Assembly: GCF_020404745.1 (NCBI RefSeq)
Contig: NZ_JAIZAP010000030.1
Location: 1-33,852, forward strand
Source of the DNA: Aquibacillus saliphilus
Lineage (GTDB): Bacteria > Bacillota > Bacilli > Bacillales > Amphibacillaceae
Direction of reading: 5' to 3'
DNA: 33,852 nt
Shown here: piece by piece, positions 23,577 to 33,083 of the stretch
Numbering within the stretch: the first letter of the stretch is position 1
How the letters are laid out: each line of letters begins with the position of its first letter
Program-made: the position numbers and the translations under genes
The notes under the pieces: generated by a model
Seen by the model: only the letters and a program-made list of their open reading frames with translations
Databases searched by the model: none
Told to the model about the DNA's origin: nothing

Positions 23577-25379
23577 TTATTCGACAGTCACGCTTTTCGC
23601 CAAATTTCTTGGTTTGTCAACGTCACACTCACGGTGTAAAGCTGCATAATAAGCAAGTAATTGCATTGGAACAACACTTACTAATGGTGTTAATAGTTCG
23701 TGCACATGCGGTAATACGAAAGCATCAGTTTCTTGATCTAGTCCTTTGATACTTATGACACATGTTTTCGCTCCACGTGCCGCTACTTCTTGCACGTTAC
23801 CACGAATTGAGTAATTAACATTTTCTTGCGTTGACAGTGCGATTACTGGTGTACCTTCTTCAATTAAAGCAATTGTTCCGTGCTTTAATTCTCCACCAGC
23901 GAATCCTTCTGCTTGTATATAGGAAATTTCTTTTAATTTTAATGAAGCTTCTTGAACTACAAAATAATCCATGCCTCTGCCAATGTAAAATGCATTGCGA
24001 GTTTCTTGGAAATATTCCTTTGCTAGCTGTTCAAATTCTTCTTTTTGATCTGTTAATGATTCCATTACACTTGCAGCTATCCCCAGCTCTTGTAGTGGAT
24101 CAAAGCTTAAATTCATACCTTTTGCTTGGGCAGTATCTACCGCTAAGATTGCCAATACGGCAATTTGAGCTGTATATGCTTTCGTTGAAGCAACTGCAAT
24201 TTCTGGCCCAGCATGTAAGTGTAACGTATAGTTTGCTTCACGAGAAAGGGTTGAACCCGGAACGTTAGTAATCGTTAACGCAGGGTGTCCTAGTTCTTTA
24301 ATTCGCACTAACACAGAACGGCTGTCTGCTGTTTCGCCACTTTGTGAAATAAACACAAATAGTGGTTTTTCAGAAATTAACGGCATATTATAAGAAAATT
24401 CACTTGCAATGTGGACTTCTACAGGCACATTAGCTAGCTTTTCGATTAATTGTTTCCCTACAAGACCAGCATGGTAGCTCGTTCCCGCAGCAATAATATA
24501 GACCCGGTCCGTATTAAGGAGTGCTTGACGCACTTCAGGATCTAACTTAATATTATCATTTTCATCCTGATATTCTTGAATAATTCTTCGAATAACTGGT
24601 GGCTGCTCATCTATTTCTTTAAGCATAAAATGTGGATACGTACCTTTTTCAATATCGGTTGCATCAATTTCTGCAGTAAATGGCTCGCGTTCGACTGCAA
24701 TACCATCTAATTTTTGAATTTCAACATAATCTCGATTAACGATAACAATTTCTTTATCGTGGATTTCCAAATAGCGATCCGTTTGCTTTAATGTAGCCAT
24801 TGCATCACTTGCAACCAAGTTAAATCCGTCACCAAGTCCTACAAGTAATGGACTCTTATTTTTCGCAACATAAATAGTATCTTGGTCTTGTGCATCAATT
24901 AAAGCAATTGCATAGGATCCTTTTAATAGAGCGATTGTTTGGCGGAATGCTTCTGCCACATTATTGTATTTATTGTTCAATACTTCAATTAGTTGAACTA
25001 CAATCTCCGTATCCGTTTCACTTTTTAATGAAATTCCTGATAAAACTTCATCGCGAATTTCATAGAAGTTCTCAATAACCCCGTTATGAACAATAGTAAA
25101 TCGGCCAGATGCACTTTGGTGTGGATGAGCATTTTCTTCGCTCGGTGCTCCATGAGTCGCCCAACGCGTGTGACCAATTCCCATTGTTGATTGAACAGAG
25201 TTATTCACTTTTTCACGAAGAGTTGCTATACGGCCTTTCACTTTAGATAAATGAAGTCCATCAGCATTTAATGTCGCAATTCCTGCAGAGTCATACCCTC
25301 TATATTCCAATTTTTCTAATCCATCTAGTAAAACTTCTTTTGTATCATTATTTCCAATATATCCGACAATTCCACACAT
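23577..25379 (-). CDS. glmS: Glutamine-fructose-6-phosphate aminotransferase
   Basis: A 600-residue cytoplasmic enzyme making glucosamine-6-phosphate from fructose-6-phosphate and glutamine, the first step of UDP-GlcNAc and peptidoglycan precursor synthesis. The N-terminal class II amidotransferase domain begins MCGIVGYIG, with nucleophile Cys2 after Met removal, and shows [17 protein letters not shown] and HNGVIEN. Two SIS sugar-isomerase domains follow ([45 protein letters not shown]). The C-terminus [20 protein letters not shown] is the conserved active-site tail. AAGGAGG lies 10 nt before the ATG. Expression is controlled by the glmS ribozyme in its leader, which cleaves the mRNA when glucosamine-6-phosphate is abundant. 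It lies downstream of glmM and is separated from it by about 545 nt. Confidence 0.98.
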   Translation of the reverse strand: MCGIVGYIGNNDTKEVLLDGLEKLEYRGYDSAGIATLNADGLHLSKVKGRIATLREKVNNSVQSTMGIGHTRWATHGAPSEENAHPHQSASGRFTIVHNGVIENFYEIRDEVLSGISLKSETDTEIVVQLIEVLNNKYNNVAEAFRQTIALLKGSYAIALIDAQDQDTIYVAKNKSPLLVGLGDGFNLVASDAMATLKQTDRYLEIHDKEIVIVNRDYVEIQKLDGIAVEREPFTAEIDATDIEKGTYPHFMLKEIDEQPPVIRRIIQEYQDENDNIKLDPEVRQALLNTDRVYIIAAGTSYHAGLVGKQLIEKLANVPVEVHIASEFSYNMPLISEKPLFVFISQSGETADSRSVLVRIKELGHPALTITNVPGSTLSREANYTLHLHAGPEIAVASTKAYTAQIAVLAILAVDTAQAKGMNLSFDPLQELGIAASVMESLTDQKEEFEQLAKEYFQETRNAFYIGRGMDYFVVQEASLKLKEISYIQAEGFAGGELKHGTIALIEEGTPVIALSTQENVNYSIRGNVQEVAARGAKTCVISIKGLDQETDAFVLPHVHELLTPLVSVVPMQLLAYYAALHRECDVDKPRNLAKSVTVE

Positions 25380-25402
25380 ATCGTTGTTTCCTCCTTAAGA
25401 TT

Positions 25403-25455
25403 AAAGGGGCAACTAACGACCAATTGATTATAATGGGGCGTTTAATTGCCCCTTT
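25403..25455 (-). promoter_or_regulatory. Two competing hairpins between the glmS ribozyme and the ribosome binding site
   Basis: On the minus strand AAAGGGGCAA (25455-25446) can pair either with GCCCC (25439-25435), giving a short hairpin, or with TTGCCCCTTT (25412-25403), a perfect 10-bp stem ending 10 nt before AAGGAGG. The two pairings exclude each other. It looks like an extra stability or attenuation element, but the effect is unknown. Confidence 0.45.
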
Positions 25456-25475
25456 CTCGGTGTATTTCATCACCT

Positions 25476-25630
25476 TGATTTTATTCTTGTACAAAGAGTC
25501 GCCTCTCTGTTTTCAAATAAAAACTTTCGGTCGAGATGTGTACAACCGGGAGGTATCCGCCGAACGTGCTCGATAATCCTCCACCTCGTCTACTATTCCA
25601 TTACGATAGGAATAGTCCTGGCGCTTATAA
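25476..25630 (-). ncRNA. glmS ribozyme: glmS self-cleaving ribozyme/riboswitch
   Basis: On the minus strand the leader contains the conserved ribozyme blocks in order: AAGCGCCAGGAC at the cleavage site, GACGAGGTGGAGG, TTATCGA, TTCGGCGGATACCTCCCGG, and the GAGGCGACTC hairpin followed by ACAAGAATAAAATCA. Cleavage is expected between A at 25625 and G at 25624. The order and sequence closely parallel the B. subtilis ribozyme. It uses glucosamine-6-phosphate as a cofactor and so lowers glmS expression when the product accumulates. Confidence 0.95.
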
Positions 25631-25664
25631 TTCTATAGTAACATCGATACTCCTTTCTATGTTT

Positions 25665-25724
25665 GAATAAAGAACTCGTGTCTTCTTGTCTTAACCAAAG
25701 GTTTGGAATGACACGAACTTATTC
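25665..25724. other. Long hairpin upstream of the glmS ribozyme
   Basis: GAATAA...GAACTCGTGTC (25665-25682) pairs with GACACGAACTTATTC (25710-25724). It has no clear T-run. It may be a terminator for transcripts from glmM or a leader structure; nothing else is seen in the rest of this gap. Confidence 0.4.
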
Positions 25725-25881
25725 CATTTTACCCGAGAATGAAGTGACTAGCAATCTTTTTATTACCCGTTATAACTAACTTTTAACGATTAAAATTTCA
25801 AGTGTTAACCTTGCTATAAACTATGCTCTCATATCACGAAATGTGAGGTAACAAAATGATTTAAGCAGTAGTTGAAAATGT

Positions 25882-25919
25882 AAATGCGCGAGCAGCTTAC
25901 GTTAGCTACTTGCGCATTT
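25882..25919 (-). terminator. Hairpin directly after glmM
   Basis: On the minus strand AAATGCGCAAGTAGCT pairs imperfectly with AGCTGCTCGCGCATTT, beginning 6 nt after the stop codon. The T-run is weak, so partial read-through toward glmS is possible. Confidence 0.6.
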
Positions 25920-25924
25920 GAATT

Positions 25925-27271
25925 TTATTTCATTCCTAATAATTCGTCTATAACCTGGACTACCTCGTCGACATACTTATGACATTCTTCTTTGGTGGGT
26001 GCCTCAACCATAACACGTACTAATGGTTCTGTTCCGGATGGACGGACAAGCACACGACCTTGATCTCCCATTTCTTTCTCAACTTTATCAATTACTTCTT
26101 GAATACGAGGATTTACAAGTGCTTCATGTTTATCCACTACTCGCACGTTTTCAAGTACTTGTGGGAATTTTTCCATTTCACTTGCTAACTGTGATAGCGG
26201 CTTACCTGTTTCTTTGACCACGTTTGCTAGCTGTAGTGCTGTCAGCATTCCATCACCCGTAGTAATGTAATCTAAGAATATAATATGGCCGGACTGTTCT
26301 CCGCCTAAGTTATATCCTCCCTTGCGCATCTCTTCCATCACATAACGATCTCCTACAGCAGTTTTATCACTTTTCATCCCATTATTTTCTAGGGCTTTAT
26401 AAAAGCCAATATTACTCATAACCGTAGAAACAACTGTTGAGTGACGAAGTAAACCTTTATCATTTAAATACTTAGCACATATATACATAATTTGATCGCC
26501 ATCGACAATATTTCCTTTTTCATCAACAGCAATTAATCTGTCTCCATCACCATCAAATGCCAATCCCATGTCTGCTTCTTTTTCCACCACGAATGCTTGT
26601 AATGTTTCTGGATGGGTAGAACCTACTCCCGCATTGATATTCAATCCATTAGGTGAAGATCCTATCGTAGCAATATCTGCTTCCAAATCCGCAAATAGAT
26701 GTGGCGCTAATGAAGATGTTGAACCATTCGCACAATCTAATGCTATATGTAAATCTGTAAAATCAGATTCAACAGATTGCTTTAAGTATTGAATATATTT
26801 CTGACCACCCTCAAAGTAATCATTTATTTGACCTAAATCCGCTCCAATCGGTCTCGGTAGCGTGTCTTCTTGTTGATCTAGTAAGTACTCAATTTCTTTT
26901 TCCTGTTCATCTGTTAGTTTATATCCATCGGGTCCGAAAAATTTAATACCGTTATCCTCTACTGGATTGTGAGACGCTGATATCATTACCCCCACCGCTG
27001 CACTAGTTGCTTTCGTTAGATAAGCAACACCAGGCGTCGAAATAACGCCAAGACGCATCACTTCTGCGCCTATAGACAGGAGTCCAGCTGCAAGTGCTCC
27101 TTCAAGCATATTTCCTGAAATTCTTGTATCACGTCCGATTAATATCTTCGGCTTTGATATTTCTTTTGTGAGTATATATCCACCGAATCTCCCCAATTTA
27201 AATGCTAGCTCAGGGGTCAATTCCTTATTCGCTATTCCTCTTACTCCATCTGTACCAAAATATTTTCCCAT
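25925..27271 (-). CDS. glmM: Phosphoglucosamine mutase
   Basis: A 448-residue cytoplasmic enzyme converting glucosamine-6-phosphate to glucosamine-1-phosphate, using the product of glmS. It begins [15 protein letters not shown]. The phosphorylated active-site serine is Ser100 in MISASHNP. The metal-binding loop is [13 protein letters not shown], the sugar-specificity loop is [10 protein letters not shown], and the phosphate-binding loop is [15 protein letters not shown]. Length is as usual for GlmM. GGGAGG lies 6 nt before the ATG. It is the third gene of cdaA-cdaR-glmM, 116 nt after cdaR. In B. subtilis and other Firmicutes GlmM binds CdaA and lowers cyclic di-AMP synthesis, so the gene order reflects a physical partnership. 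Confidence 0.97.
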   Translation of the reverse strand: MGKYFGTDGVRGIANKELTPELAFKLGRFGGYILTKEISKPKILIGRDTRISGNMLEGALAAGLLSIGAEVMRLGVISTPGVAYLTKATSAAVGVMISASHNPVEDNGIKFFGPDGYKLTDEQEKEIEYLLDQQEDTLPRPIGADLGQINDYFEGGQKYIQYLKQSVESDFTDLHIALDCANGSTSSLAPHLFADLEADIATIGSSPNGLNINAGVGSTHPETLQAFVVEKEADMGLAFDGDGDRLIAVDEKGNIVDGDQIMYICAKYLNDKGLLRHSTVVSTVMSNIGFYKALENNGMKSDKTAVGDRYVMEEMRKGGYNLGGEQSGHIIFLDYITTGDGMLTALQLANVVKETGKPLSQLASEMEKFPQVLENVRVVDKHEALVNPRIQEVIDKVEKEMGDQGRVLVRPSGTEPLVRVMVEAPTKEECHKYVDEVVQVIDELLGMK

Positions 27272-27387
27272 GATGTACCTCCCTCTACTTCCTTTTAGAA
27301 AAAAACTTTTTAACCGAAATTGGGATGTGAAACCTCTATTTGTCTCATTACTTATTCGATGTTTTACACTAAGATAGTAACCTGTAA

Positions 27388-28629
27388 CTATTCGACTCGG
27401 ACTAGTACATTTGTATTTTCAACATCAAAGTTTAATCCTTCAGGAGCAACTATTTCTACAGGAATCTCAAATTCTCCTTCTTGGTATTCTTCCATGTTAA
27501 TAGAGACTTGAAAGTCTTCATTTGATAGGTTACTAAGTTCTTCCTCTAAACCAAAAGCAGTCAAACTCAATTCACTAGCTGTTGGTTCAACAAAGGTTAA
27601 CGAATAATCCTCATCTAAGTTTTCTATTTCTATCGGTAAATTGAAAACTCTTTCCTCTGTTCTCTCTAATTGGATATTGACATCAACTTGTTCTGTTTCC
27701 ATTCGTCTAATGTCTTCAGGTGCATTTAACTGTAACTCAACTGTTGTTGCTTCTGTTATTTCTGACAAATCAATTTCGTCGGTTTTAATTGATTCAATGT
27801 TTTTTAGAACATCATCAGAAGCAAAAACCCTAACTTCTGTTGGATTTGAAGTAATTGAATTGATCGTTATTCCTTCCTCTGCCTCACCAGTAGTTGGCAC
27901 TTCGATCGGTACAACTTTACTCGGACTTCTAACGTCAACAGAAACCTCTACTGTAGCTGGTTCCACTCGAACACTTAATTCATTTCCTTCACTGTCGTAA
28001 ACTTTCACCGGAGCTTCTCTGTTTTCTATAGGCTTGTCCACTCCTTGGAGATTAATAAACGCCTTAACAACAGCGATTTTTTCAACAACACCTTTTGAAC
28101 TAGTAATTGTCACCTTAGCTGGATTGATCTTAGCATCACCAACTTCAAAACCTGATTCTATTTGATCTTCGTTAATATAATCAATGGTTACATCATGCTC
28201 TTTAGTTGCTTTTTCTTCAATAATTACTTCTATTTCCTTAGGTTCAATATAAACATCTAAGTTATCAGATATACCTGAATGTTGTAAATCAATCATATAT
28301 GTGCCTGGTTCAAGGCCTTGTAAATCAACAAATACGTCAAAATTTCTTTGTGTAGTAGTAGATGTAACGTTACTGTATGAACCTTCTAAAGTCACCGATA
28401 CAGTTTGAGGTACGTTACTTACTACATATTTCTCTTCATCAATTTTAATATCAACAGGTACGTCTTCAATTGTCTGTACCTCATCGGAACTACTTATAAC
28501 ATCAGAAAAATCAAGACCGGCATCCGATTGTTCAGAGTTTTCGCTAAGGCTAACAGTTGTATAAAGTAATATCGCTAAAGCTAAAGAAACAAACCGTATT
28601 ACCCAAGGGCTTTTTAACCAATTATCCAT
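27388..28629 (-). CDS. cdaR: Cyclic di-AMP synthase regulator CdaR (YbbR)
   Basis: A 413-residue protein with one N-terminal membrane segment (about 9-27, [18 protein letters not shown]), followed by an extracytoplasmic region of four successive YbbR domains of about 85 residues each. Their recurrent pattern can be seen in [58 protein letters not shown] and [30 protein letters not shown]. The region is highly acidic. It binds and modulates CdaA, with which it overlaps by 8 bp, and GGAGGGGGAAG lies before the ATG inside cdaA. Length is below that of B. subtilis YbbR (483 residues), mainly through a shorter C-terminus. Confidence 0.93.
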   Translation of the reverse strand: MDNWLKSPWVIRFVSLALAILLYTTVSLSENSEQSDAGLDFSDVISSSDEVQTIEDVPVDIKIDEEKYVVSNVPQTVSVTLEGSYSNVTSTTTQRNFDVFVDLQGLEPGTYMIDLQHSGISDNLDVYIEPKEIEVIIEEKATKEHDVTIDYINEDQIESGFEVGDAKINPAKVTITSSKGVVEKIAVVKAFINLQGVDKPIENREAPVKVYDSEGNELSVRVEPATVEVSVDVRSPSKVVPIEVPTTGEAEEGITINSITSNPTEVRVFASDDVLKNIESIKTDEIDLSEITEATTVELQLNAPEDIRRMETEQVDVNIQLERTEERVFNLPIEIENLDEDYSLTFVEPTASELSLTAFGLEEELSNLSNEDFQVSINMEEYQEGEFEIPVEIVAPEGLNFDVENTNVLVRVE

Positions 28630-29443
28630 TTTTCTTCCCCCTCCAGTTCCAGCTTCTTGTAGCAGGGGCTTTCAATTTATCTTCTAATTCTTGGCGTAAT
28701 ATTTCCATTAGTTTATCCTGGTCTAGGTCTCTATGTAATTCACCGTTCTTCGTACAAGAAATTTGACCAGTTTCCTCAGATACCACAATCGTTAAAGCAT
28801 CCGTTACTTCTCCAATTCCCATGGCCGCTCTATGCCTAGTACCTAATTCCTTTGAAATGAATGGACTCTCAGATAGTGGCAGATAGCATGCGGCTGCAAC
28901 AATTTCCTCATGTTTTATAATTACAGCACCATCGTGCAATGGTGAATTGGGTATGAATATATTCGTCAACAATTGATTGGTTAATTTGCCATTAATCGGG
29001 ATTCCGGTTTCGATATAGTCACCCATTGCTGTTTCTCTTTCAATTGTAATAAGAGCGCCAATCCTTCTTTTGGCCATATAATTACAAGACTTAACAATAG
29101 CATCAATCGTGCGATTAAGGCTTTCTTCTTCAGAGTTACTATTTCTAGCAAAGAAACTTCCTCGCCCGAGTTGTTCTAATGCACGTCTAAGTTCAGGTTG
29201 AAATAAAATAATAATACCGAGGAAACCCCACATAATAGCTTGCGACATAATCCACTGTACCGTTCTTAGGTCAAATATAATACTTAAAAACCAAATCCCT
29301 AACACCATAAAAATCCCTTTTAATAACTGGATTGCTTTGGTGCCCCTTATTAGCATAATTAATTTATATAATACATACCAGACAAGGGCTATATCTACAC
29401 CAATACGTAAAAGGCTTAAAAGATTCAGGTCCCCGTCAAGCAT
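28622..29443 (-). CDS. cdaA: Diadenylate cyclase CdaA
   Basis: A 273-residue membrane enzyme that joins two ATP into cyclic di-AMP, the messenger controlling potassium, osmolyte and cell-wall homeostasis. Three N-terminal membrane segments (about 10-30, 38-56, 65-82) precede the cytoplasmic DAC domain. The catalytic motifs DGA (171-173) and RHR (203-205, in GTRHRAAMG) are intact. I chose the ATG at 29443 because AAGGA lies 9 nt upstream; the GTG at 29449 is too close to it. The length equals B. subtilis CdaA. It heads the cdaA-cdaR-glmM operon. Confidence 0.97.
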   Translation of the reverse strand: MLDGDLNLLSLLRIGVDIALVWYVLYKLIMLIRGTKAIQLLKGIFMVLGIWFLSIIFDLRTVQWIMSQAIMWGFLGIIILFQPELRRALEQLGRGSFFARNSNSEEESLNRTIDAIVKSCNYMAKRRIGALITIERETAMGDYIETGIPINGKLTNQLLTNIFIPNSPLHDGAVIIKHEEIVAAACYLPLSESPFISKELGTRHRAAMGIGEVTDALTIVVSEETGQISCTKNGELHRDLDQDKLMEILRQELEDKLKAPATRSWNWRGKKNG

Positions 29444-29634
29444 GTTCACACATCCTTATACACATGAATTCCTCTTCCAATCTGTAAAATAATGACTTTA
29501 TTTATTATAGCATATATCTTTTTTAATCAATAATGCAATTTACAATGCGAATCACTTAAAAGTAGTTTACCTTTTTCTAAGAACACTTAAACCACTTCCC
29601 AGTCACAAATCTTCTTAATGAACAGTCCATAAAT

Positions 29635-29672
29635 AAAACCTTTGTTGTAGATACCATATCAACAAAGGTTTT
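29635..29672 (-). terminator. Terminator after rsiW
   Basis: A 13-bp perfect stem (arms 29635-29647 and 29660-29672, core AACCTTTGTTG) followed on the minus strand by TTTTATTTATGG. It lies 25 nt after the rsiW stop and separates sigW-rsiW from cdaA. Confidence 0.85.
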
Positions 29673-29696
29673 ATTAGTAAATCGATTAATAACTAA

Positions 29697-30314
29697 TTAT
29701 CTTTTAGTTAGTGCGAAAACACTTTTTGTCATATCCTTCACATGATACCATATCCACTCAAAAACTTGATTGATTTGTTCAATTTCACCAGTAATGTCAC
29801 CAGCTGATGCACGTAAGTGTTGACCATTTATGATCGTTACATCACCATTAACTGACCCATCAATTTTTAAGTCTCCATTTTTAATTACTAGATCACCTTC
29901 TACCGTTATCCCTTCCGGAACAATGACTGTATTATCAGATTGGATTACCAAGTCTTTATTTTTTGATACGGTAAGTTGAGTATCTTGGTCCCATGCGGTG
30001 AACATACTTCCAAACATAAATATAAAGAAAACCGCTGCAGCAGTAATTACCGGATGACCTTTAAACCAACGCATATAACTGACTCTCTTTTTTTCCTTAG
30101 GTAAATTACCCATAACATTATTAGTAAAAGTGTCAGGTGCTTGGATATGACTATTGCTTTTTAAAAGAGTGACCGTTCTTTTTAACTCATGAAAATGTTG
30201 CTGGCAAGCTTCACAAGATTGCAAATGAGAGCGCAGTTGTTTCTCTTCTTCTTTTGCCAAATGTCCATCTAGGTACTTATGCATTAAATAAATGATTTCA
30301 TTTTTGCATGTCAT
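29697..30314 (-). CDS. rsiW: Anti-sigma-W factor RsiW
   Basis: A 205-residue single-pass membrane protein that holds SigW inactive until it is cut by regulated proteolysis under envelope stress. The cytoplasmic N-terminus has the zinc-binding anti-sigma motif His30-x3-Cys34-x2-Cys37 (SHLQSCEACQ). The membrane segment is at about 88-106 (HPVITAAAVFFIFMFGSMF). The extracytoplasmic part carries the VPEGITVEGDLVIKNGDLKIDGSVNGDVTIINGQ beta-repeats seen in B. subtilis RsiW. I chose the ATG at 30314 because AAAGGAG lies 10 nt upstream and B. subtilis RsiW starts at the matching point. It is 15 nt after sigW, in one operon. Confidence 0.95.
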   Translation of the reverse strand: MTCKNEIIYLMHKYLDGHLAKEEEKQLRSHLQSCEACQQHFHELKRTVTLLKSNSHIQAPDTFTNNVMGNLPKEKKRVSYMRWFKGHPVITAAAVFFIFMFGSMFTAWDQDTQLTVSKNKDLVIQSDNTVIVPEGITVEGDLVIKNGDLKIDGSVNGDVTIINGQHLRASAGDITGEIEQINQVFEWIWYHVKDMTKSVFALTKR

Positions 30315-30329
30315 TTGAATCACACTCCT

Positions 30330-30893
30330 TTACACATGACGAAGCCTTTTTCGAAGCGCTTCTCGTCCTCTATGAATCCTAGTTTTCACCGTACCAACAG
30401 GGATATTTAAGATTTCACTTATTTCATTTAAGGACAATTCGTCAACAAACCTTAACGCAATGACGCTTCGGTACTTTGCAGGAAGATTCATAATTTCTTC
30501 TTGAATATAGTTTTGTAACTCAATGCTTTCCACTTCATCTTCTGGTAACGGTTGATCAGAAGATAGCTGTGAATACATATCTAAACCATCAGTTCCCTTT
30601 ACTTCTGCATCTAAAAAGTAGTCTGGTTTTTTCTTCCTTATTCTATCAATAGTAATATTAGTCGCAATTCGATATAACCAAGTTGAAAACTTTCTCCGAC
30701 TATCAAAAGAATGTATATTTACATACGCTCGAATAAAGGTTTCTTGTGCAAGATCTTCTGCTTCATGAGCATTTCCTATTATCCGATAGCATATTTGATA
30801 GACTTTATTTTGATAAAAGGCTACAACATCTTCAAAAGCAGATTGATTTCCTTTTTTAACTTGTTTAATTTTTTCTTTTATCATCATTTCCAT
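30330..30893 (-). CDS. sigW: RNA polymerase ECF sigma factor SigW
   Basis: A 187-residue ECF sigma factor that turns on the cell-envelope and antibiotic-stress regulon. Region 2 spans about 20-95 (AEDLAQETFIRAYVNI, FSTWLYRIATNITIDRIRKKKPDYFLDAEV). Region 4 spans about 130-185 (LPAKYRSVIALRFVDELSLNEISEILNIPVGTVKTRIHRGREAL). The protein is close to B. subtilis SigW over its full length, including the start MEMMIK, which supports the ATG at 30893; GGAGG lies 11 nt upstream. It is autoregulated through the SigW-type promoter at 30931-30957. Confidence 0.97.
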   Translation of the reverse strand: MEMMIKEKIKQVKKGNQSAFEDVVAFYQNKVYQICYRIIGNAHEAEDLAQETFIRAYVNIHSFDSRRKFSTWLYRIATNITIDRIRKKKPDYFLDAEVKGTDGLDMYSQLSSDQPLPEDEVESIELQNYIQEEIMNLPAKYRSVIALRFVDELSLNEISEILNIPVGTVKTRIHRGREALRKRLRHV

Positions 30894-30930
30894 CTAAATA
30901 CCTACCTCCGCTATTTGCGGTCACTACATT

Positions 30931-30957
30931 TACGTATGACCTATTCATGAGGTTTCA
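30931..30957 (-). promoter_or_regulatory. SigW autoregulatory promoter
   Basis: On the minus strand TGAAAC and CGTA are 17 bp apart, matching the SigW consensus TGAAAC-N16/17-CGTA. The -10 is about 40 nt before the sigW start codon. Confidence 0.9.
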
Positions 30958-31160
30958 CTTATTTAATATATTTTTTAAATTTGTTATATAAAGTTATTTT
31001 ATATACTCTTTTGTAAAATTCTACAAAATAATTATAACAGTTTAAGCGGGCCATATGGATAAAAAAATGTATCTGTTCTGAATAAATTTAGATAATACAT
31101 TAACTTATCCCATACAAAGGACTAACTCCTTCTCTGACTGCGGTTAAGTAACCATTAAAT

Positions 31161-31194
31161 ACTAAATTCACTTAACTAATAAAGTGAATTTAGT
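31161..31194. other. 13-bp perfect inverted repeat in the rocF-sigW gap
   Basis: ACTAAATTCACTT (31161-31173) and its exact inverse (31182-31194) surround an 8-nt loop. There is no T-run on either side. It may be an operator or a decayed terminator. Nothing else stands out in the 31000-31260 stretch. Confidence 0.45.
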
Positions 31195-31263
31195 AAAAGA
31201 TGTAACAACATAAAAATTCATCTATAAACTTGTTCTAATTCAAAATTGAGAGATTAAAATAAA

Positions 31264-31290
31264 AGATCCTTGTTATAGTAACAAGGATCT
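31264..31290 (-). terminator. Terminator of rocF
   Basis: A 12-bp perfect stem (AGATCCTTGTTA with its inverse, 3-nt loop) followed on the minus strand by TTTTATTTTA, just after the arginase stop codon. Confidence 0.9.
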
Positions 31291-31298
31291 TCTGTTTC

Positions 31299-32201
31299 TC
31301 ATTTTAATTTATCGCCAAATAAGGATGCCATCAATCCGACTGCTACTGTAGCTGTTTTATTTTTTTCATCCAAAATTGGGTTTACTTCTACAAATTCTGC
31401 TGATGTAATAATGTCTGCTTCTGAGAGCATTTCCATGGCTAAGTGACTCTCCCTATAACTTAATCCTCCAATAACAGGTGTCCCAACACCAGGAGCATCA
31501 TTAGGATCTAAGCCATCTAAATCTAAGCTTAAATGAACTCCGTCGACGCGATCTTTAAAGTATTCAATTGTTTCTTCTATTACCTTAGACATCCCTAACC
31601 GGTCTACTTCATGCATACTATAAACTTTAATTCCTTTTTCCTTGATTAACTCTTTCTCACCTTCATCCAACGATCTTGCACCAATTATTATTATGTTCTC
31701 TGGTTTAATTTTTGGCTGGTAGTCTAAAATATTAATCAACTTTTCATTACCAATACCTAAGTTTACGGCAAGCGGCATACCGTGAATATTACCTGTTGGA
31801 GAAGTTTCTGAAGAATTTAAATCTCCATGTGCGTCATACCAAATAACACCTAAATTATTATAATGGCTAGCAATACCAGCTAAAGTACCAATCGCAATGC
31901 TGTGGTCTCCACCAAGAACTAGTGGGAATCTGTCTTCTTCGACCACTTTCTTAACAGCTAGTGCTAGTCTTTCATTACCATCTGTAACTTCTTTTAGATT
32001 TCGCAATTTATCCTCTAGCTCTACTTCTTTTCTATTTGCGTGAGATATTTTGATATCTCCTAAATCTTCAATATCATAGTTAAGTCGTTCAAGTCTTTCG
32101 ATTACTCCTGCATAACGGATAGCACTCGGTCCCATGTCAACACCTCTACGGTTTTGCCCTAAGTCCATTGGAACTCCTATTACTGATAATTGATTATTCA
32201 T
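31299..32201 (-). CDS. rocF: Arginase
   Basis: A 300-residue cytoplasmic manganese enzyme hydrolysing arginine to ornithine and urea, the first step of arginine catabolism. The dimanganese ligands are in LGGDHS (His100), DAHGD (Asp123, His125, Asp127) and LSLDLDGLDP. GPSAIRYAG and SAEFVEVNP are further ureohydrolase blocks. The size matches B. subtilis RocF (296). I chose the ATG at 32201 because GGAGG lies 10 nt upstream; the frame extends to 32255 but those residues are not arginase-like. It is monocistronic here, without rocD or rocE beside it, and no SigL-type -12/-24 promoter is visible. A 16-bp palindrome lies upstream. Confidence 0.96.
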   Translation of the reverse strand: MNNQLSVIGVPMDLGQNRRGVDMGPSAIRYAGVIERLERLNYDIEDLGDIKISHANRKEVELEDKLRNLKEVTDGNERLALAVKKVVEEDRFPLVLGGDHSIAIGTLAGIASHYNNLGVIWYDAHGDLNSSETSPTGNIHGMPLAVNLGIGNEKLINILDYQPKIKPENIIIIGARSLDEGEKELIKEKGIKVYSMHEVDRLGMSKVIEETIEYFKDRVDGVHLSLDLDGLDPNDAPGVGTPVIGGLSYRESHLAMEMLSEADIITSAEFVEVNPILDEKNKTATVAVGLMASLFGDKLK

Positions 32202-32267
32202 AATTAGTAGTCCTCCTTCATCACTTATTGTAGACAAATTGGTGTCCTGACTCAACTCAACAAAAAT

Positions 32268-32283
32268 ATGTATATATATACAT
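32268..32283. promoter_or_regulatory. 16-bp palindrome upstream of rocF
   Basis: ATGTATATATATACAT is a perfect palindrome about 70 nt before the rocF start codon, in the promoter region. It may be part of an AT-rich promoter or an operator; no known arginine-regulator site is matched with confidence. Confidence 0.35.
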
Positions 32284-32389
32284 TTCTCAATAAATGCATG
32301 AACAAAAGCGTAGGCAACGGAGCTGGACGTGACTAACTTAGGAATTAATTATCCATAGCAATCCATTTTATAATTTCCTGAAAATATAA

Positions 32390-32429
32390 AATGGATTGGG
32401 TCTGTAATATGATACGGACCCAATCCATT
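32390..32429 (-). terminator. Terminator of the rRNA-tRNA operon
   Basis: A near-perfect 14-bp stem (AATGGATTGGGTCC / GACCCAATCCATT) followed on the minus strand by TTTATATTTTC, about 30 nt after the last tRNA gene. Confidence 0.85.
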
Positions 32430-32461
32430 GGTTATTTTAACAATTAAATTTAGTTTGAAAT

Positions 32462-32537
32462 TGGTGGAGCCTAGCGGGATCGAACCGCTGACCTCCTGCG
32501 TGCAAGGCAGGCGCTCTCCCAGCTGAGCTAAGGCCCC
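32462..32537 (-). tRNA. tRNA-Ala (TGC)
   Basis: A 76-nt cloverleaf with anticodon loop CTTGCAC, TTCGATC in the T-arm and encoded CCA. Last gene of the tRNA cluster. Confidence 0.97.
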
Positions 32538-32626
32538 ATTTTAAAAATCCACAATACAAAAAATCAGGAAGGAGTTTCCTTTTAAAGAATTCCTTCCACA
32601 ATTATTTTAATTGATTAATTATTTGA

Positions 32627-32699
32627 TGAGCCATGAAGGACTTGAACCTTCGACCCTCTGATTAAAAGTCAGATGCTCTACCGACTGAGCTAATGGCTC
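32627..32699 (-). tRNA. tRNA-Lys (TTT)
   Basis: A 73-nt cloverleaf with anticodon loop CTTTTAA. The acceptor GAGCCAT pairs with ATGGCTC; the discriminator A is followed by TCA rather than CCA, so the 3' CCA must be added by the CCA-adding enzyme. Confidence 0.96.
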
Positions 32700-32730
32700 A
32701 TAAAACCACACCTATTTAATTAAATAAAAA

Positions 32731-32805
32731 TGGCTGGGCTAGCTGGATTCGAACCAGCGCGTGACGATACCAAAAACCGTTGCCTTACCGCTTGGCTATA
32801 GCCCA
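32731..32805 (-). tRNA. tRNA-Gln (TTG)
   Basis: A 75-nt cloverleaf with anticodon loop TTTTGGT; it starts with T as is usual for bacterial tRNA-Gln; encoded CCA. Confidence 0.96.
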
Positions 32806-32856
32806 ATAAAAAATAGTGTTAAATAATTTAGGATAATTCCTATTATTTTAATATAA

Positions 32857-32942
32857 TGGTGGAGGGAGTAGGACTCGAACCTACGAACCCGATGGGAGCG
32901 GATTTACAGTCCGCCGCGTTTGGCCAACTTCGCTATCCCTCC
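32857..32942 (-). tRNA. tRNA-Tyr (GTA)
   Basis: An 86-nt class II tRNA with a long variable arm and anticodon loop CTGTAAA; encoded CCA. Confidence 0.97.
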
Positions 32943-33002
32943 ATTATTAGAATTAAGAATTTAATATCACAATACTCAGTAGTAACCTGTTAAAGTGATA
33001 AG

Positions 33003-33078
<76 letters not shown>

Positions 33079-33083
33079 ATATA

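Noticed and set aside
23831-24268. 145-codon plus-strand frame inside glmS
   Set aside because: Shadow of glmS; Leu-rich low-complexity translation, no ribosome binding site, while glmS on the other strand is complete.
27641-28000. 119-codon plus-strand frame inside cdaR
   Set aside because: Antisense shadow of the acidic YbbR repeats (Ser/Thr/Val-rich), with no start signals.
32202-32300. SigL (-12/-24) promoter for rocF, as in B. subtilis
   Set aside because: No TGGCAC-N5-TTGCA-like pair could be found; only an AT-rich palindrome is present.
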